Shown here piece by piece: positions 8,256 through 16,769 of a stretch of DNA of 37,885 nt. Under the pieces are notes generated by a model. It had not been told where the DNA came from. It saw only the letters and a program-made list of their open reading frames with translations, and did not search any database. Both the position numbers and the translations under genes were made by a program. Position 1 is the first letter of the stretch; each line of letters starts with the position of its first letter. This DNA comes from CAYOPZ01 sp964406005 (GTDB lineage Bacteria > Bacteroidota > Bacteroidia > Bacteroidales > SM23-62): contig CAYOPZ010000027.1 of assembly GCA_964406005.1 (NCBI GenBank), forward strand, positions 1-37,885. Reading direction: 5' to 3'.

Positions 8256-9278
8256 TCACATTTTTTCAAGTTCCTTCCAGACCAGCGCGCTCGCCCCGAC
8301 GATGGCCGCCGAACCTGCTTTGAGCTTTGACGGAAGGATACTGACCTTGTTGCGAAAGACAGGGAGCACATGACGTTCCATGCTGTCTTTTGCAGGTTTG
8401 AAGATCAGGTCACCGGCCGCCGCAGGGCCGCCGAACAGGAAGATGGCTTCGGGGCTGAAATGGTCAACGGTGATGGCAAGTCCACGGCCCAGTACCTCCC
8501 CGGTGATTTCAAAGGCTTCTCTGGCGACCTTGTCCCCTTTAACGGCTGCATTATATACCATCTCCGAAGTCATTGTATTAAAGGGAATGCCGGCAAGTTC
8601 GCTGCCGAGGTCGTTGTTTTTTACCAGGATCTCAAATACGGTGCGTACCATACCCGGCGCTGAACAATATGCTTCAAGGTGGCCCAGCCCGCCGCAGCCG
8701 CACAGGCGTCCGTCGGGCACCACTTCCATATGGCCGCATTCGCCGGCGAAACCGTCATGGCCGTATACCAGGTCCCCGTCCACGATTAGGCCGCTTCCTA
8801 CGCCCGTACCCAGGGTGAACATCGCGAAATTCTTCATCCCCTTGCCGCCGCCGTAGATCATTTCGCCCAGCGCGGCGGCGTTTGCGTCGTTGGTCAGCCT
8901 GATAATTTCGATTCCGGGGAGCTTCGACCTGATCATATCCGCGAAATGCACGACACCGACGAAGGGCAGGTTCGGGGCCAGCTCTATGGTCCCCTTGTAA
9001 TAGTTGCCGTTGGGTGCACCTATCCCTATGCCTGCAACTTCAACGCCCGGGTTGCTTTTCCTTACCGCATCTATTGCGGAATTGATTTCCGATGCAAGGG
9101 TACCCGTGAATTTTTCCAGTATCTCTTCCGATTTTGCCTGGCTCGCACCGGGATTCTCTTTCTTCTGCGGGGTCGGCAACTGGGGTTTTTTCTCATAGAG
9201 GACTTTTCCCTCCCCGTCCACTATTCCTATTGCGGTGTTCGTACCGCCAATGTCAATTCCTACTGCTATTTTACTCAT
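8256..9278 (-). CDS. ROK-family sugar kinase
   Basis: A 340-aa ROK protein with the ATP-binding D-I-G-G-T-N-T at 9-15, catalytic N130-D131 (L-T-N-D-A-N-A-A-A-L-G), and G-T-G-V-G-S-G at 157-163. The ROK zinc region has H183 and C193-G-C195-G-x-x-G-H200-L-E. The last zinc position is His instead of the more usual Cys, which still allows metal binding. There is no helix-turn-helix at the N-terminus, so this is a kinase rather than a ROK repressor. It most likely phosphorylates glucose or a related hexose or amino sugar in the cytoplasm. The MFS transporter gene ends 34 bp upstream on the same strand, so import and phosphorylation are probably co-expressed. Confidence 0.92.
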   Translation of the reverse strand: MSKIAVGIDIGGTNTAIGIVDGEGKVLYEKKPQLPTPQKKENPGASQAKSEEILEKFTGTLASEINSAIDAVRKSNPGVEVAGIGIGAPNGNYYKGTIELAPNLPFVGVVHFADMIRSKLPGIEIIRLTNDANAAALGEMIYGGGKGMKNFAMFTLGTGVGSGLIVDGDLVYGHDGFAGECGHMEVVPDGRLCGCGGLGHLEAYCSAPGMVRTVFEILVKNNDLGSELAGIPFNTMTSEMVYNAAVKGDKVAREAFEITGEVLGRGLAITVDHFSPEAIFLFGGPAAAGDLIFKPAKDSMERHVLPVFRNKVSILPSKLKAGSAAIVGASALVWKELEKM

Positions 9279-9312
9279 TTCGGGGTATTGTTATTTTATT
9301 CGTAATTGGGGG

Positions 9313-10665
9313 TTATCTGAGCTGGCTGCCCTTGGCCGCGAAGAAAAGAATATACGCGTAACAAACGGCGGGGACAATAAATGCCCAGGTATACCCGGTG
9401 CTGTCGGCGATTCTTCCCATGATCAGGGGAATGATCCCTCCGCCCAGTATCAGGCTGTTTATAATGCCTGAGGCAGTGCTCAGCTCACCCTTATCCAGAT
9501 CCTTGACACTCAGGGAGAAAATGGTCGGGAACATCACGGAGTTGAAGAATCCTATGGAAACCACGGTCCAGAGTGCAACCTGTCCTGTTGTAAAGGCTGT
9601 AACAAGTGCCAGGATTGCGGCCACTGTGGCAAATACCGAAAGGATACGAGTGTCACGGCCGGCCCCGATCTGCATGATGATGAAGTTGATCACGGCAATG
9701 ATCAGGAAGTAAAGGCCGTGCTTCCAGCTCCAGTCGGTCACAAACGAACCTGCTATGAAGGCAAGCACAAGTATTCCCAGGACAAATGAATATTTCCTTG
9801 CTGCCGTCTTGATGTCGGAAAGCATCACGGCTCCGAAGAAACGCCCGATCATTGCGCCTCCCCAGTAAATGGCAGCGAAACGTGAAGCCGCCTCGGCGGT
9901 AAGCCCGCCGTTCTCAGCCGTTCTCAGGTAATTGACGATAAGGCCGGCGGTTCCGACCTCGGCGCCGACATAAAAGAAAATACCCAGGGAGCCGAGCAGT
10001 ACATGCGGGTATTTCCAGACGCTTTTTCGCACTTCAACGCTGGCTTCACCCGTGATCTCGGGAAGTTTCATAGCCATGATTATCAGCGCAATAAGCAGTA
10101 CCAGCACGCCCATAACTATGAAAGGCATTTGCACGGTTTTTGCCGCAGCGGCGGCATCCAGCATCTCTCCCGCGCCTTTGAAAACGGCGACCGAGATCAC
10201 CCAGGGGGCAACCATTGTTGCCACCGAGTTCAAAGCCTGCACCATATTCAGCCGGCCTGAAGCGGTTTCATCGGGCCCCAGGGCGGTGGCATAGGGATTG
10301 GCGGCAACCTGCAGCAACACAACGCCCGAGGCAAGCACAAAAGTTGCTGCCAGGAAAAGCGGATAGGATGGAATGGAAGCAGCGGGGAAAAACAGGAAGC
10401 TGCCTGCAGCCATCAGGACCAATCCGGCAATCAATGAAGTTTTATAGCCTATTCTCTTGACAATGTACCCGCTTGGAATGGAAAGCAGGGGATAGGCAAT
10501 GAAAAATGCAGAAGTAATCAACTGAGCTTCAAATTCACTGAGGGTAAACACTTCCTTTACCTTGGCGCTCAGCGTGATGATGAAAGTAGTCGCAAAGCCG
10601 AAAATGAAAAAAATGGACCCGATCACGGACAAGCCGAGACTGTTGGTGGATTTTCTTTGTTCCAT
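9313..10665 (-). CDS. FucP-like sugar MFS transporter
   Basis: A 450-aa major facilitator protein with about 12 hydrophobic segments. The sequence near residue 110-125 (Q-V-A-A-N-P-Y-A-T-A-L-G) and the S-G-R-L-N-M-V-Q-A-L-N-S segment are characteristic of the FucP/GluP branch, which symports L-fucose, glucose or galactose with protons or sodium. It is the first gene of a two-gene operon with the ROK kinase. Pairing with a kinase points to a sugar that is phosphorylated after uptake, such as glucose, rather than fucose, but the substrate is not readable from sequence. A TATATTTG -7-like box lies at 10742-10735 on the same strand, without a convincing -33 partner. Confidence 0.9.
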   Translation of the reverse strand: MEQRKSTNSLGLSVIGSIFFIFGFATTFIITLSAKVKEVFTLSEFEAQLITSAFFIAYPLLSIPSGYIVKRIGYKTSLIAGLVLMAAGSFLFFPAASIPSYPLFLAATFVLASGVVLLQVAANPYATALGPDETASGRLNMVQALNSVATMVAPWVISVAVFKGAGEMLDAAAAAKTVQMPFIVMGVLVLLIALIIMAMKLPEITGEASVEVRKSVWKYPHVLLGSLGIFFYVGAEVGTAGLIVNYLRTAENGGLTAEAASRFAAIYWGGAMIGRFFGAVMLSDIKTAARKYSFVLGILVLAFIAGSFVTDWSWKHGLYFLIIAVINFIIMQIGAGRDTRILSVFATVAAILALVTAFTTGQVALWTVVSIGFFNSVMFPTIFSLSVKDLDKGELSTASGIINSLILGGGIIPLIMGRIADSTGYTWAFIVPAVCYAYILFFAAKGSQLR

Positions 10666-10734
10666 TGTGATACTTTTTGGTTAAAGATTTTGAGTTAATT
10701 AGGCGTGCCTGACATGTAAGATAGTTGGAGTAAA

Positions 10735-10742
10735 CAAATATA
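10735..10742 (-). promoter_or_regulatory. Possible -7 box (TATATTTG) of the MFS-ROK operon
   Basis: Read on the minus strand the eight bases are TATATTTG, a match to the Bacteroidota TAnnTTTG -7 consensus, about 70 nt upstream of the transporter start. The surrounding DNA is AT-rich and no TTTG is present at about 19-21 nt further upstream, so chance is possible. Confidence 0.3.
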
Positions 10743-10840
10743 TAAAATAATTGAAATTATCCTTAAAAACGCGCAATTTATGCGGAAAAGAGGACCCGGG
10801 TTCGACCGGTCATGCAGGCGGCGCCGGGTATATTTTTAAG

Positions 10841-10854
10841 GTTTTCATGAAAAC
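10841..10854. promoter_or_regulatory. Perfect 14-bp palindrome, possible operator
   Basis: GTTTTCATGAAAAC is a perfect inverted repeat without a spacer. It sits in the divergent intergenic region between the transporter (start 10665, minus) and the glycan-binding lipoprotein (start 10899, plus), 44 bp before the latter. Size and position fit a dimeric repressor or activator site. No regulator gene is adjacent. Confidence 0.35.
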
Positions 10855-10898
10855 AGGAGCATTTGTATTAAATTTAAGCACATAATAACCCCTTTGCC

Positions 10899-12023
10899 AT
10901 GAAATCGTTTTGTTGCATTTTACCGCTTATTTTCCTTTTTTCCTTCTGTTCGGTCCGGGAACCCTGGAAAAAGCTCGAATTGAACACGATCGGCGGCTAT
11001 TACGCATCCACCTCCGAGCTGAATGAACCTGACCCGTATGAAGCCCCGGGAGTCTACGGCGCTCACAACCTGTTCGACGGAGACCCTTCGACGGCATGGG
11101 TGGAAGGGGTTGACGGGGAGGGCATTTCCGAATCCGTCACCCTGGCCATCGGGAAGGAACCCGGTGATTACATATACATTACCAACGGGTACCAGAAATC
11201 CCGCAGCCTTTTCGACCGGAACAACCGGGTGAAAAAACTCCGGCTAAGTCTTTCCGTCGGTTTTATGATACCGGGCGATGAAACCGAGCTGTATGCCTAT
11301 TTTTATACCCTGCCGTTCGGTGAGCCGGTGGATGTGGAGCTGGAGGATTCCTGGGGCATCCAGCAAATCCCCATGCCCTGGGACAAGGCCGATGCGAAAA
11401 TGTTCATGGAAAAGCAGCTGGCCAGATTCCTGAAGGAATTCCGCTCCGACATAGAAAAGTACCAGGAGTTATCCGGCGAAACCGGTACAGCGCCAATGGC
11501 AAGATTCTTCCTTACATGTGAGATCCTGGAGGTTTTCAGGGGAAGCCTATATGACGACACCTGCATATCGGACATCGGAACGGGACCCGGGATCGAAAAA
11601 GTGATGACGGAAATACCTGAAGAAGAAAGGATCACGGATATCATAAAGGATGATGACCAGGGCATTGTCTATGTCGTCCTGGATAACAATGAAAGGATGG
11701 TCCTTGCCGATGAGAACATACTGGCTGAGCAGGAGGACCTCCCCGAGGGAGTGTTCCTGTACCTCGAGATCATGGAAATAAGTCCCGACAAGGAATGGGT
11801 GCAGATCGATTACATGTACCGTCAGGAAGTCGAAGCCAGGATTGAGGAAATTGCCCACCTGTATAACGCCAGGCTGCGAATGCATATCGGCAGGGAATTA
11901 CTGGGCGATACATTCGGCATGTACGGATTTCAGGAAAAGGACGGCAGGATCTTCCTTGATACGGATTACGGTCTGGTTGACCTGGATGAAGTCGCAGCGC
12001 AGCTGGAACCTGACCGGCCCTGA
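10899..12023 (+). CDS. NADase-type glycan-binding (discoidin-like) lipoprotein
   Basis: A 374-aa protein with a short hydrophobic N-terminus and a candidate lipid-attachment Cys at C17 (F-S-F-C). Residues 35-120 carry the discoidin-like pattern A-H-N-L-F-D-G-D-P-S-T-A-W-V-E-G, then I-x-I-T-N-G-Y-Q-K-S. The domain appears to resume near residues 200-230 with T-C-E-I-L-E-V-F-R-G and Y-D-D-T-C-I-S-D-I, as in the NADase-type glycan-binding family. The last ~140 residues (I-T-D-I-I-K-D-D onward) are not recognised. No enzyme motif is visible, so a glycan- or surface-binding role is the reasonable guess. Cupin and PQQ-type genes follow on the same strand at 72 and 30 bp spacings and may be co-transcribed. 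Confidence 0.7.
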   Translation: MKSFCCILPLIFLFSFCSVREPWKKLELNTIGGYYASTSELNEPDPYEAPGVYGAHNLFDGDPSTAWVEGVDGEGISESVTLAIGKEPGDYIYITNGYQKSRSLFDRNNRVKKLRLSLSVGFMIPGDETELYAYFYTLPFGEPVDVELEDSWGIQQIPMPWDKADAKMFMEKQLARFLKEFRSDIEKYQELSGETGTAPMARFFLTCEILEVFRGSLYDDTCISDIGTGPGIEKVMTEIPEEERITDIIKDDDQGIVYVVLDNNERMVLADENILAEQEDLPEGVFLYLEIMEISPDKEWVQIDYMYRQEVEARIEEIAHLYNARLRMHIGRELLGDTFGMYGFQEKDGRIFLDTDYGLVDLDEVAAQLEPDRP

Positions 12024-12095
12024 CCGGTGCACCCGGCAGGGAGAAGGGAAAAACGTAGCGGCCCTTTGAAATGCTAATTTTTAAAAACGGAAAAC

Positions 12096-12446
12096 ATGAA
12101 AATCATATCACTCGACAATGTAGAAAAGAACGAGGTCAGGATGGAAGGAGCACACAAATCCTGGAAGCAGGTACCGCTGTCGGCCGACGACGGCGCCCCG
12201 GTCTATGCCCTCAGGGTCTTTACGGTAGAAGCGGGGGGCTATACTCCCTATCACGACCATCCCTATGAGCACATGAATTACATTATCGAAGGTGAAGGAG
12301 TCATGGTGAACGGGGAGGGGGAGCAGCAGGCAGTGAAGGCCGGCGATTTTGCCCTTGTGCTGCCCGGCGAGAAACACCAGTACCGCAATACATCACCCGA
12401 TAATCCCTTAAGGATGATCTGCGGGGTGCCGAAGGAATTCGAATAG
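12096..12446 (+). CDS. Small cupin-domain protein
   Basis: A 116-aa single-domain cupin without a signal peptide. Cupin motif 1 is G-G-Y-T-P-Y-H-D-H-P-Y-E-H (metal ligands H53, H55, H59, possibly E58) and motif 2 is L-V-L-P-G-E-K-H-Q-Y-R-N with H94, so the metal site is complete. Such proteins act as metal-dependent dioxygenases, isomerases or simple ligand binders; nothing here decides between them. It sits 30 bp ahead of the PQQ-type gene. Confidence 0.85.
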   Translation: MKIISLDNVEKNEVRMEGAHKSWKQVPLSADDGAPVYALRVFTVEAGGYTPYHDHPYEHMNYIIEGEGVMVNGEGEQQAVKAGDFALVLPGEKHQYRNTSPDNPLRMICGVPKEFE

Positions 12447-12476
12447 ATCTGATCAAAGAAGGGAAGGGATGATACA

Positions 12477-13856
12477 GTGGAACAATCTTTAAGTTACAAA
12501 AGGGTATTCTTCCTGTTGTTTTGCGCCACCGGCTTTATGCTGTCATGCAACAACAGGTATGGGGCCGGCACCACCGATGCAACCGGCATAAGTTCGGCAA
12601 ATCCGGATATCGCTGTATCTCTAAAGGACTTGCCACAATACAGTATTCCCGCAACAGGTTTAAAGGATCAACCCGAATGGCCTTGTTTCCACGGCCCGGA
12701 CCGTAAGAATAAATCAAATGAAACAGGACTGATGAAAACCTGGCCTGAGGGCGGCCCCGGGTTATTATGGTCGGTTTCCGGCCTGGGAGAGGGATATGCT
12801 TCCGTTTCTATAGCAGACGGTCTTATCTTCACTTCAGGGACATACGATGATCAAACCTATGTGTTTGCCTATGATCTCGATGGCAAACTTATCTGGAAGA
12901 AACCAAACGGGTCTGCGTGGAAAGTAGAAGTATACTGGGCAAGAGGCTATGACGGCCCGAGAAGTACACCCTCATACGACGAAGGTACGGTATATCATTT
13001 AAGTGAGTTAAACAGATTGACTGCCTATCGGGCTGAAACTGGCGATATAATCTGGTCAAGAGATCTAATGGGTGATTTCAAAACCGGCATGCCTGATTAT
13101 GGGTTCACAGAATCTGTACTTATTGACGGCAGTGTGCTTTATGTAAAACCGGCAGGAAGAAGAGGATACCAGGCATGTCTGAACAAAAGAACCGGAGAAA
13201 CCCTCTGGATAAACAACGATATTCCCGGGTTATACGCATATAACTCTGCGGTACTCCACGATTTTGGCGGATATCGTCAGTTAATTAACGCCAGTTCAAG
13301 TTGCTATTATGGTGTGGATACAAAAACAGGCAAGCTTCTCTGGAAAATTGATTTTGAAAACGATTACGAAGTGAATTGCTCCGATGCAGTGGTTCATAAT
13401 GAATATGTTTTTATGTCCAGTGGAGAAGGCGGCGGATGCGTACTTGTCAGACTTGGATCATCAGGAGATAATATTACTGCCGAGAAAGTCTGGAAATCCG
13501 ATTTACTGGATAATTATCATGGCGGGGTGATATATCACGATGGGTTTGTCTATGGTTCAGGGGACAGAAGCAGAGGCTGGATCTGCCTGGAACTGCTTAC
13601 CGGAAAACAGATGTGGAAAGACCCGGGCAGCATGGGGGCGCTTACGTATGCAGACGGGATGTTATACCTCTACGATGAAAATGGCAGAATGAGACTTGTA
13701 AAAGCGTCACCGGATAAGTTTGAAGTAACCGGTGAGTTCAAGGTTCCCGGGGGAGGTGTAGGGCCCTACTGGGCACATCCGGTTGTTTGCGGAGGAAGGC
13801 TGTATTTGCGCCATGCCGATCGGTTATATGCTTATCAGATCAGGAGCCACTTATAA
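12477..13856 (+). CDS. PQQ-like beta-propeller lipoprotein
   Basis: A 459-aa protein with a lipoprotein signal (M-L-S-C, C24) followed by a beta-propeller of PQQ/BamB-type blades. It starts with W-P-C-F-H-G-P-D-R, and repeated D-x-K-T-G-K-L-L-W-K-type blade ends are seen (for example T-K-T-G-K-L-L-W-K-I near 285 and L-L-T-G-K-Q-M-W-K near 380). These families include PQQ-dependent dehydrogenases and non-enzymatic scaffold proteins. No dehydrogenase-specific calcium or disulfide motif is evident, so the function is open. The start codon is GTG at 12477, preceded by a purine-rich G-A-A-G-G-G-A-A-G-G-G-A stretch; no in-frame ATG gives the signal peptide. Confidence 0.82.
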   Translation: MEQSLSYKRVFFLLFCATGFMLSCNNRYGAGTTDATGISSANPDIAVSLKDLPQYSIPATGLKDQPEWPCFHGPDRKNKSNETGLMKTWPEGGPGLLWSVSGLGEGYASVSIADGLIFTSGTYDDQTYVFAYDLDGKLIWKKPNGSAWKVEVYWARGYDGPRSTPSYDEGTVYHLSELNRLTAYRAETGDIIWSRDLMGDFKTGMPDYGFTESVLIDGSVLYVKPAGRRGYQACLNKRTGETLWINNDIPGLYAYNSAVLHDFGGYRQLINASSSCYYGVDTKTGKLLWKIDFENDYEVNCSDAVVHNEYVFMSSGEGGGCVLVRLGSSGDNITAEKVWKSDLLDNYHGGVIYHDGFVYGSGDRSRGWICLELLTGKQMWKDPGSMGALTYADGMLYLYDENGRMRLVKASPDKFEVTGEFKVPGGGVGPYWAHPVVCGGRLYLRHADRLYAYQIRSHL

Positions 13857-13908
13857 AAATAGTACCGGTTATATCCCCTGAAATTTTATCGAAGCAGTTT
13901 GAATAAAG

Positions 13909-15063
13909 CTATATAGTGGATCCAAAAAGTGGATTATACAGAGAAAAATCCTTCAATGCGATTACTCCTGTCTCATCAACATTACAAGCGACAAATGAAT
14001 TTACTTTTTTATTGAAAAGCCGGGAGATTTTATCCATATGCAATTTACCCGGATTTGGCCGTTCCACGTGTTTTGCTTCAATCAGGGAAATACCACCTTC
14101 TTTTTCAATGATAAAGTCTATTTCATTTCCATTGGAATCTCTAAAGAAGAAAATGTCCTTTCCTGCGATAAATCCTTCCTTCAGATATTCTGAAAAAACG
14201 AAGTTTTCCCACAGACTTCCCAGGTGCATCGATACATCCAGAGCCTCAAGTGAATCAATATTAAGTAATGATGCAATCAGACCGTTGTCGCAAAAGTACA
14301 GTTTAGGAGCTTTTATTAAACGTTTCCCCAAATTATTGTAATAGGGAGGCAGAAGAACTATAACTCCTGAAGTTTCCAATGCAGAAATCCATGCCTTTAT
14401 GGTATTTACGGCAACACCTACTTCCTTTGAGATTTCGGAATAGTTCATCAACTGTCCCGTCCGAATTGCCAGAATTGATAAGAAACGCCTGAAATCCCTC
14501 AGATTTGTCACATTTAAGATTTGTCTCAGATCTCTTTCAAGATATGTTTGTATATAATCATCGAAGAAATCTTTCGTATTCAGATTTTCTGCCCAAAGTT
14601 CCGGGAATCCTCCTTTCCATAACAAATCCCTCTTATTGCTTAATAATTTGGTCCTGTTAAGTTCTGAAGCATTTAATGTACCCAGATTCAATATCCTGAT
14701 CCTTCCAGCCAGAGACTCACTTGCATGCCTCATCAATATGAATTGCTGGCTCCCTGTTAAGATCCATCTCCCCTTAACATTTCTGTTTTCATCAACCTTG
14801 ATTTTTAAGTCCCTGAATAAGGAAGGTGCATATTGGATCTCATCGATAATAACCTGTTTGCTGAATCGGTTAAGAAACAGCGTCGGGTTTTCTTCTGCTT
14901 CCTCTGCCAGTAATATCTTGTCTAAAGTTATGTATTCAGCATCACTTAGGAGCTTTCGAAGAAGTGTACTTTTCCCGGCCTGGCGTATCCCGGTCAGTAA
15001 TACTACAGGCCGTGTCTTAACTGCATCTTTAATTCTTGCCGAATAGTTACGTTCTATCCACAT
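13909..15063 (-). CDS. AAA_14 / DUF4143 ATPase
   Basis: A 384-aa protein of the widespread AAA_14-DUF4143 family. Walker A G-I-R-Q-A-G-K-S-T is at 25-33, Walker B V-I-I-D-E-I-Q at 71-77, and the sensor-like I-L-T-G-S-Q-Q at 101-107. A winged-helix-like segment (N-Y-S-E-I-S-K-E-V-G-V-A-V-N-T-I) lies mid-protein. The C-terminal DUF4143 part has N-E-I-D-F-I-I-E-K followed by L-I-E-A-K-H, a D...E-x-K pattern of the PD-(D/E)XK fold. The biological role of the family is unknown; it is common in mobile and accessory DNA. The gene and its flanks are visibly more AT-rich than the genes on either side, which suggests later acquisition. It is convergent with the PQQ gene. Confidence 0.88.
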   Translation of the reverse strand: MWIERNYSARIKDAVKTRPVVLLTGIRQAGKSTLLRKLLSDAEYITLDKILLAEEAEENPTLFLNRFSKQVIIDEIQYAPSLFRDLKIKVDENRNVKGRWILTGSQQFILMRHASESLAGRIRILNLGTLNASELNRTKLLSNKRDLLWKGGFPELWAENLNTKDFFDDYIQTYLERDLRQILNVTNLRDFRRFLSILAIRTGQLMNYSEISKEVGVAVNTIKAWISALETSGVIVLLPPYYNNLGKRLIKAPKLYFCDNGLIASLLNIDSLEALDVSMHLGSLWENFVFSEYLKEGFIAGKDIFFFRDSNGNEIDFIIEKEGGISLIEAKHVERPNPGKLHMDKISRLFNKKVNSFVACNVDETGVIALKDFSLYNPLFGSTI

Positions 15064-15086
15064 AGAAGAACATCAACAGTTTTATG

Positions 15087-15173
15087 AGAACGTAAAATTA
15101 CATTATTTGCAATAAAATAGCAAATAATCATATAATAAAATGCAAAATTACATATTATTTATACATACGTTCT
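15087..15173. repeat. AT-rich nested inverted/direct repeat element upstream of the DUF4143 gene
   Basis: AGAACGTA at 15087-15094 is mirrored by TACGTTCT at 15166-15173. Between them lie an ATTATTTGC / GCAAATAAT inverted repeat (15102-15110 and 15120-15128, 9 bp arms, 9 nt loop) and two copies of AAAATTACAT in direct orientation. The element begins 24 bp upstream of the ATPase start. It may be a regulatory region or the end of a small insertion; no transposase or target duplication was recognised. Confidence 0.45.
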
Positions 15174-15186
15174 GCCGTAAACCGGT

Positions 15187-16074
15187 TCAGCCCAGTTTTT
15201 CCCTGAAGAAATCAATGGTCCTTTTCCAGGCAAGCTCGGCAGCCTGCTTATCGTAACGGGGTGTTGAATCATTATGAAATCCGTGGTTCACATTGTCATA
15301 GAAATAGACTGTGTATTCCTTGTTGTTTTCCTTCAATGCCTTTTCATATTCAGGCCATCCCGCATTGACCCTCTGGTCGAGGCCCGCATAATGCAGAAGC
15401 AGGGGGGCGTTGATGTCGGGAACGGATTCGGCCGGAGGCTGGCTCCCGTAAAAAGGGACGGCCGCTGCGAGGCCGGGAACCCTGACGGCCATCATGTTTG
15501 AGATACCGCCTCCGAAGCAGAACCCTACCACACCGACTTTCCCGGTGCATAGCGGATATGTCTTCAGATAATCGTAGGCTGCAATGAAGTCTTCCAGCAT
15601 TTCATCCCGGTCACGCTGTCTCTGGAGCTCCCTTCCTTCATCGTCGTTGCCGGGATACCCGCCGAGCGGGGTCAGCGCATCCGGCGCCAGGGACAGAAAT
15701 CCTTCCAGGGCAGCCCTCCTGCCGACATCTTCGATGTATGGATTCAATCCCCGGTTTTCGTGAACCACAACGATCCCGGGCATTTTCCCCTCTGCACCGG
15801 AGGGCGATGAAAGCAGGCCGCGGATTTCACCGCCTCCCTTTGACGATACATAGGTAATGTAATCCGAATTTAATCCGGGGTCATCCGGATCGATCTGAAG
15901 GGTATCCCGATAGTTGGGCATGATTGCGCTCAACAGGGCGGAAACGGTAATGCCCCCGACGGCGTAAACAGACAGCTTCTCGATGAATTGCCTTCTGTCT
16001 ATCCTGCTGTGCGCATAATCGTCGTACAAATCGAATACCTCCTGGCTGATATCTTCCTTCCTTATTTTTCTCAT
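15187..16074 (-). CDS. Exported dienelactone hydrolase-family protein
   Basis: A 295-aa alpha/beta hydrolase of the dienelactone hydrolase family. Nucleophile C186 lies in G-F-C-F-G-G, D233 in Y-A-G-L-D-Q-R, and H264 in N-V-N-H-G-F, giving the family's Cys-Asp-His triad; V-V-H-E-N-R-G-L is at 103-110. The N-terminus has a leading segment (residues 1-25), then I-D-R-R-Q-F-I-E-K and a hydrophobic run at about 34-52. This is a Tat-like export signal with an unusually long n-region, as seen in a known DLH subgroup. The substrate is unknown; a lactone or ester is expected. It has no operon partner. Confidence 0.87.
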   Translation of the reverse strand: MRKIRKEDISQEVFDLYDDYAHSRIDRRQFIEKLSVYAVGGITVSALLSAIMPNYRDTLQIDPDDPGLNSDYITYVSSKGGGEIRGLLSSPSGAEGKMPGIVVVHENRGLNPYIEDVGRRAALEGFLSLAPDALTPLGGYPGNDDEGRELQRQRDRDEMLEDFIAAYDYLKTYPLCTGKVGVVGFCFGGGISNMMAVRVPGLAAAVPFYGSQPPAESVPDINAPLLLHYAGLDQRVNAGWPEYEKALKENNKEYTVYFYDNVNHGFHNDSTPRYDKQAAELAWKRTIDFFREKLG

Positions 16075-16209
16075 GAAAATTGATTTTAATTGTGGTTGAA
16101 TTTTGACAATCTGGCAGGATCCCGCAACGGACCCGCTGAGGTAAAGATACGATTTTTATAATTCAGACAAACAGGTATGATTTTCCGGACGGAAGGAATG
16201 AACTTCTGC

Positions 16210-16560
16210 TTATAAGTCCGGATCGGAGGATGCAACTTCTTTTTTTATTGCATCATTAATGTATTGATTCAATGGGATACCTTTCAGGATGGCATTGTGT
16301 GCAACTTTTTTATGCAGTTCCGGTGACAAGCGGATATTGATGTTTCCCTTGTAAGATTTCTCAACCGGAATATTCCTTTTGTTGCAATCATCAATATGCT
16401 CATTCACCATAAATTTGAATCCCTCCTCAAGTTCATCAACTGTTGACCCTTCAAATGTGATCCGGTCTTTTACCTCTTCAACCTTTCCGTAAAATACTCT
16501 TTCCTCTGCTGCATAATGCACAGAGCCAATAAACCCTTTGTACTTCATTATATTTTTCAT
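16210..16560 (-). CDS. hicB: HicB-like antitoxin (orphan)
   Basis: A 116-aa protein with the HicB partial-RNase-H fold in residues 5-60 (Y-K-G-F-I-G-S-V-H-Y, F-Y-G-K-V-E-E-V, I-T-F-E-G-S-T-V-D-E-L). A C-terminal ribbon-helix-helix domain follows at 70-110 (N-I-N-I-R-L-S-P-E-L-H-K-K, then L-N-Q-Y-I-N-D-A-I). HicB proteins neutralise the RNase HicA and autoregulate their operon through the C-terminal domain. No intact hicA is present on either side. An in-frame remnant ends in an ATGA overlap with this start codon, which also supports the chosen start over the internal ATG four codons later. Confidence 0.85.
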   Translation of the reverse strand: MKNIMKYKGFIGSVHYAAEERVFYGKVEEVKDRITFEGSTVDELEEGFKFMVNEHIDDCNKRNIPVEKSYKGNINIRLSPELHKKVAHNAILKGIPLNQYINDAIKKEVASSDPDL

Positions 16561-16652
16561 AACAATGATCCGGATCCCCGTTGTTCTTCGTATCCAAAGC
16601 CTTTCAAAAGCCTGAGCAGCTTTTCAAATCGGGTCCTTTGGCCGCAGCTGAT
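16557..16652 (-). pseudogene. Possible truncated hicA remnant
   Basis: Reading the minus strand into hicB, one frame gives F-E-K-L-L-R-L-L-K-G-F-G-Y-E-E-Q-R-G-S-G-S followed by L-L and a stop. This resembles the helix and strand of HicA toxins (x-E-L-x-x-L-L-x-x-x-G-F/Y-E-x-x-x-x-G-S-H/R). The catalytic His region and everything after the G-S-x are missing, and no start codon is visible upstream. The stop overlaps the hicB start as ATGA, the usual spacing for coupled hicA-hicB. I infer a deletion that joined the hicA front half to hicB. The match is short, so it could be chance. Confidence 0.45.
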
Positions 16653-16769
16653 TTCTATAAAGATACAAAATGGAAAATAATAATGCAACTGAAGTCAAAT
16701 AAGTGTTAATATTTATATATTTAAATAGATGGAACATAATTTGATGTTATCTTTGGAAAAACAGCAGAC

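Noticed and set aside
10795..10825. T-arm-like GGGTTCGACC sequence suggesting a tRNA
   Set aside because: The flanking bases do not form a T-stem, and no anticodon arm, D-arm or acceptor stem could be placed around it.
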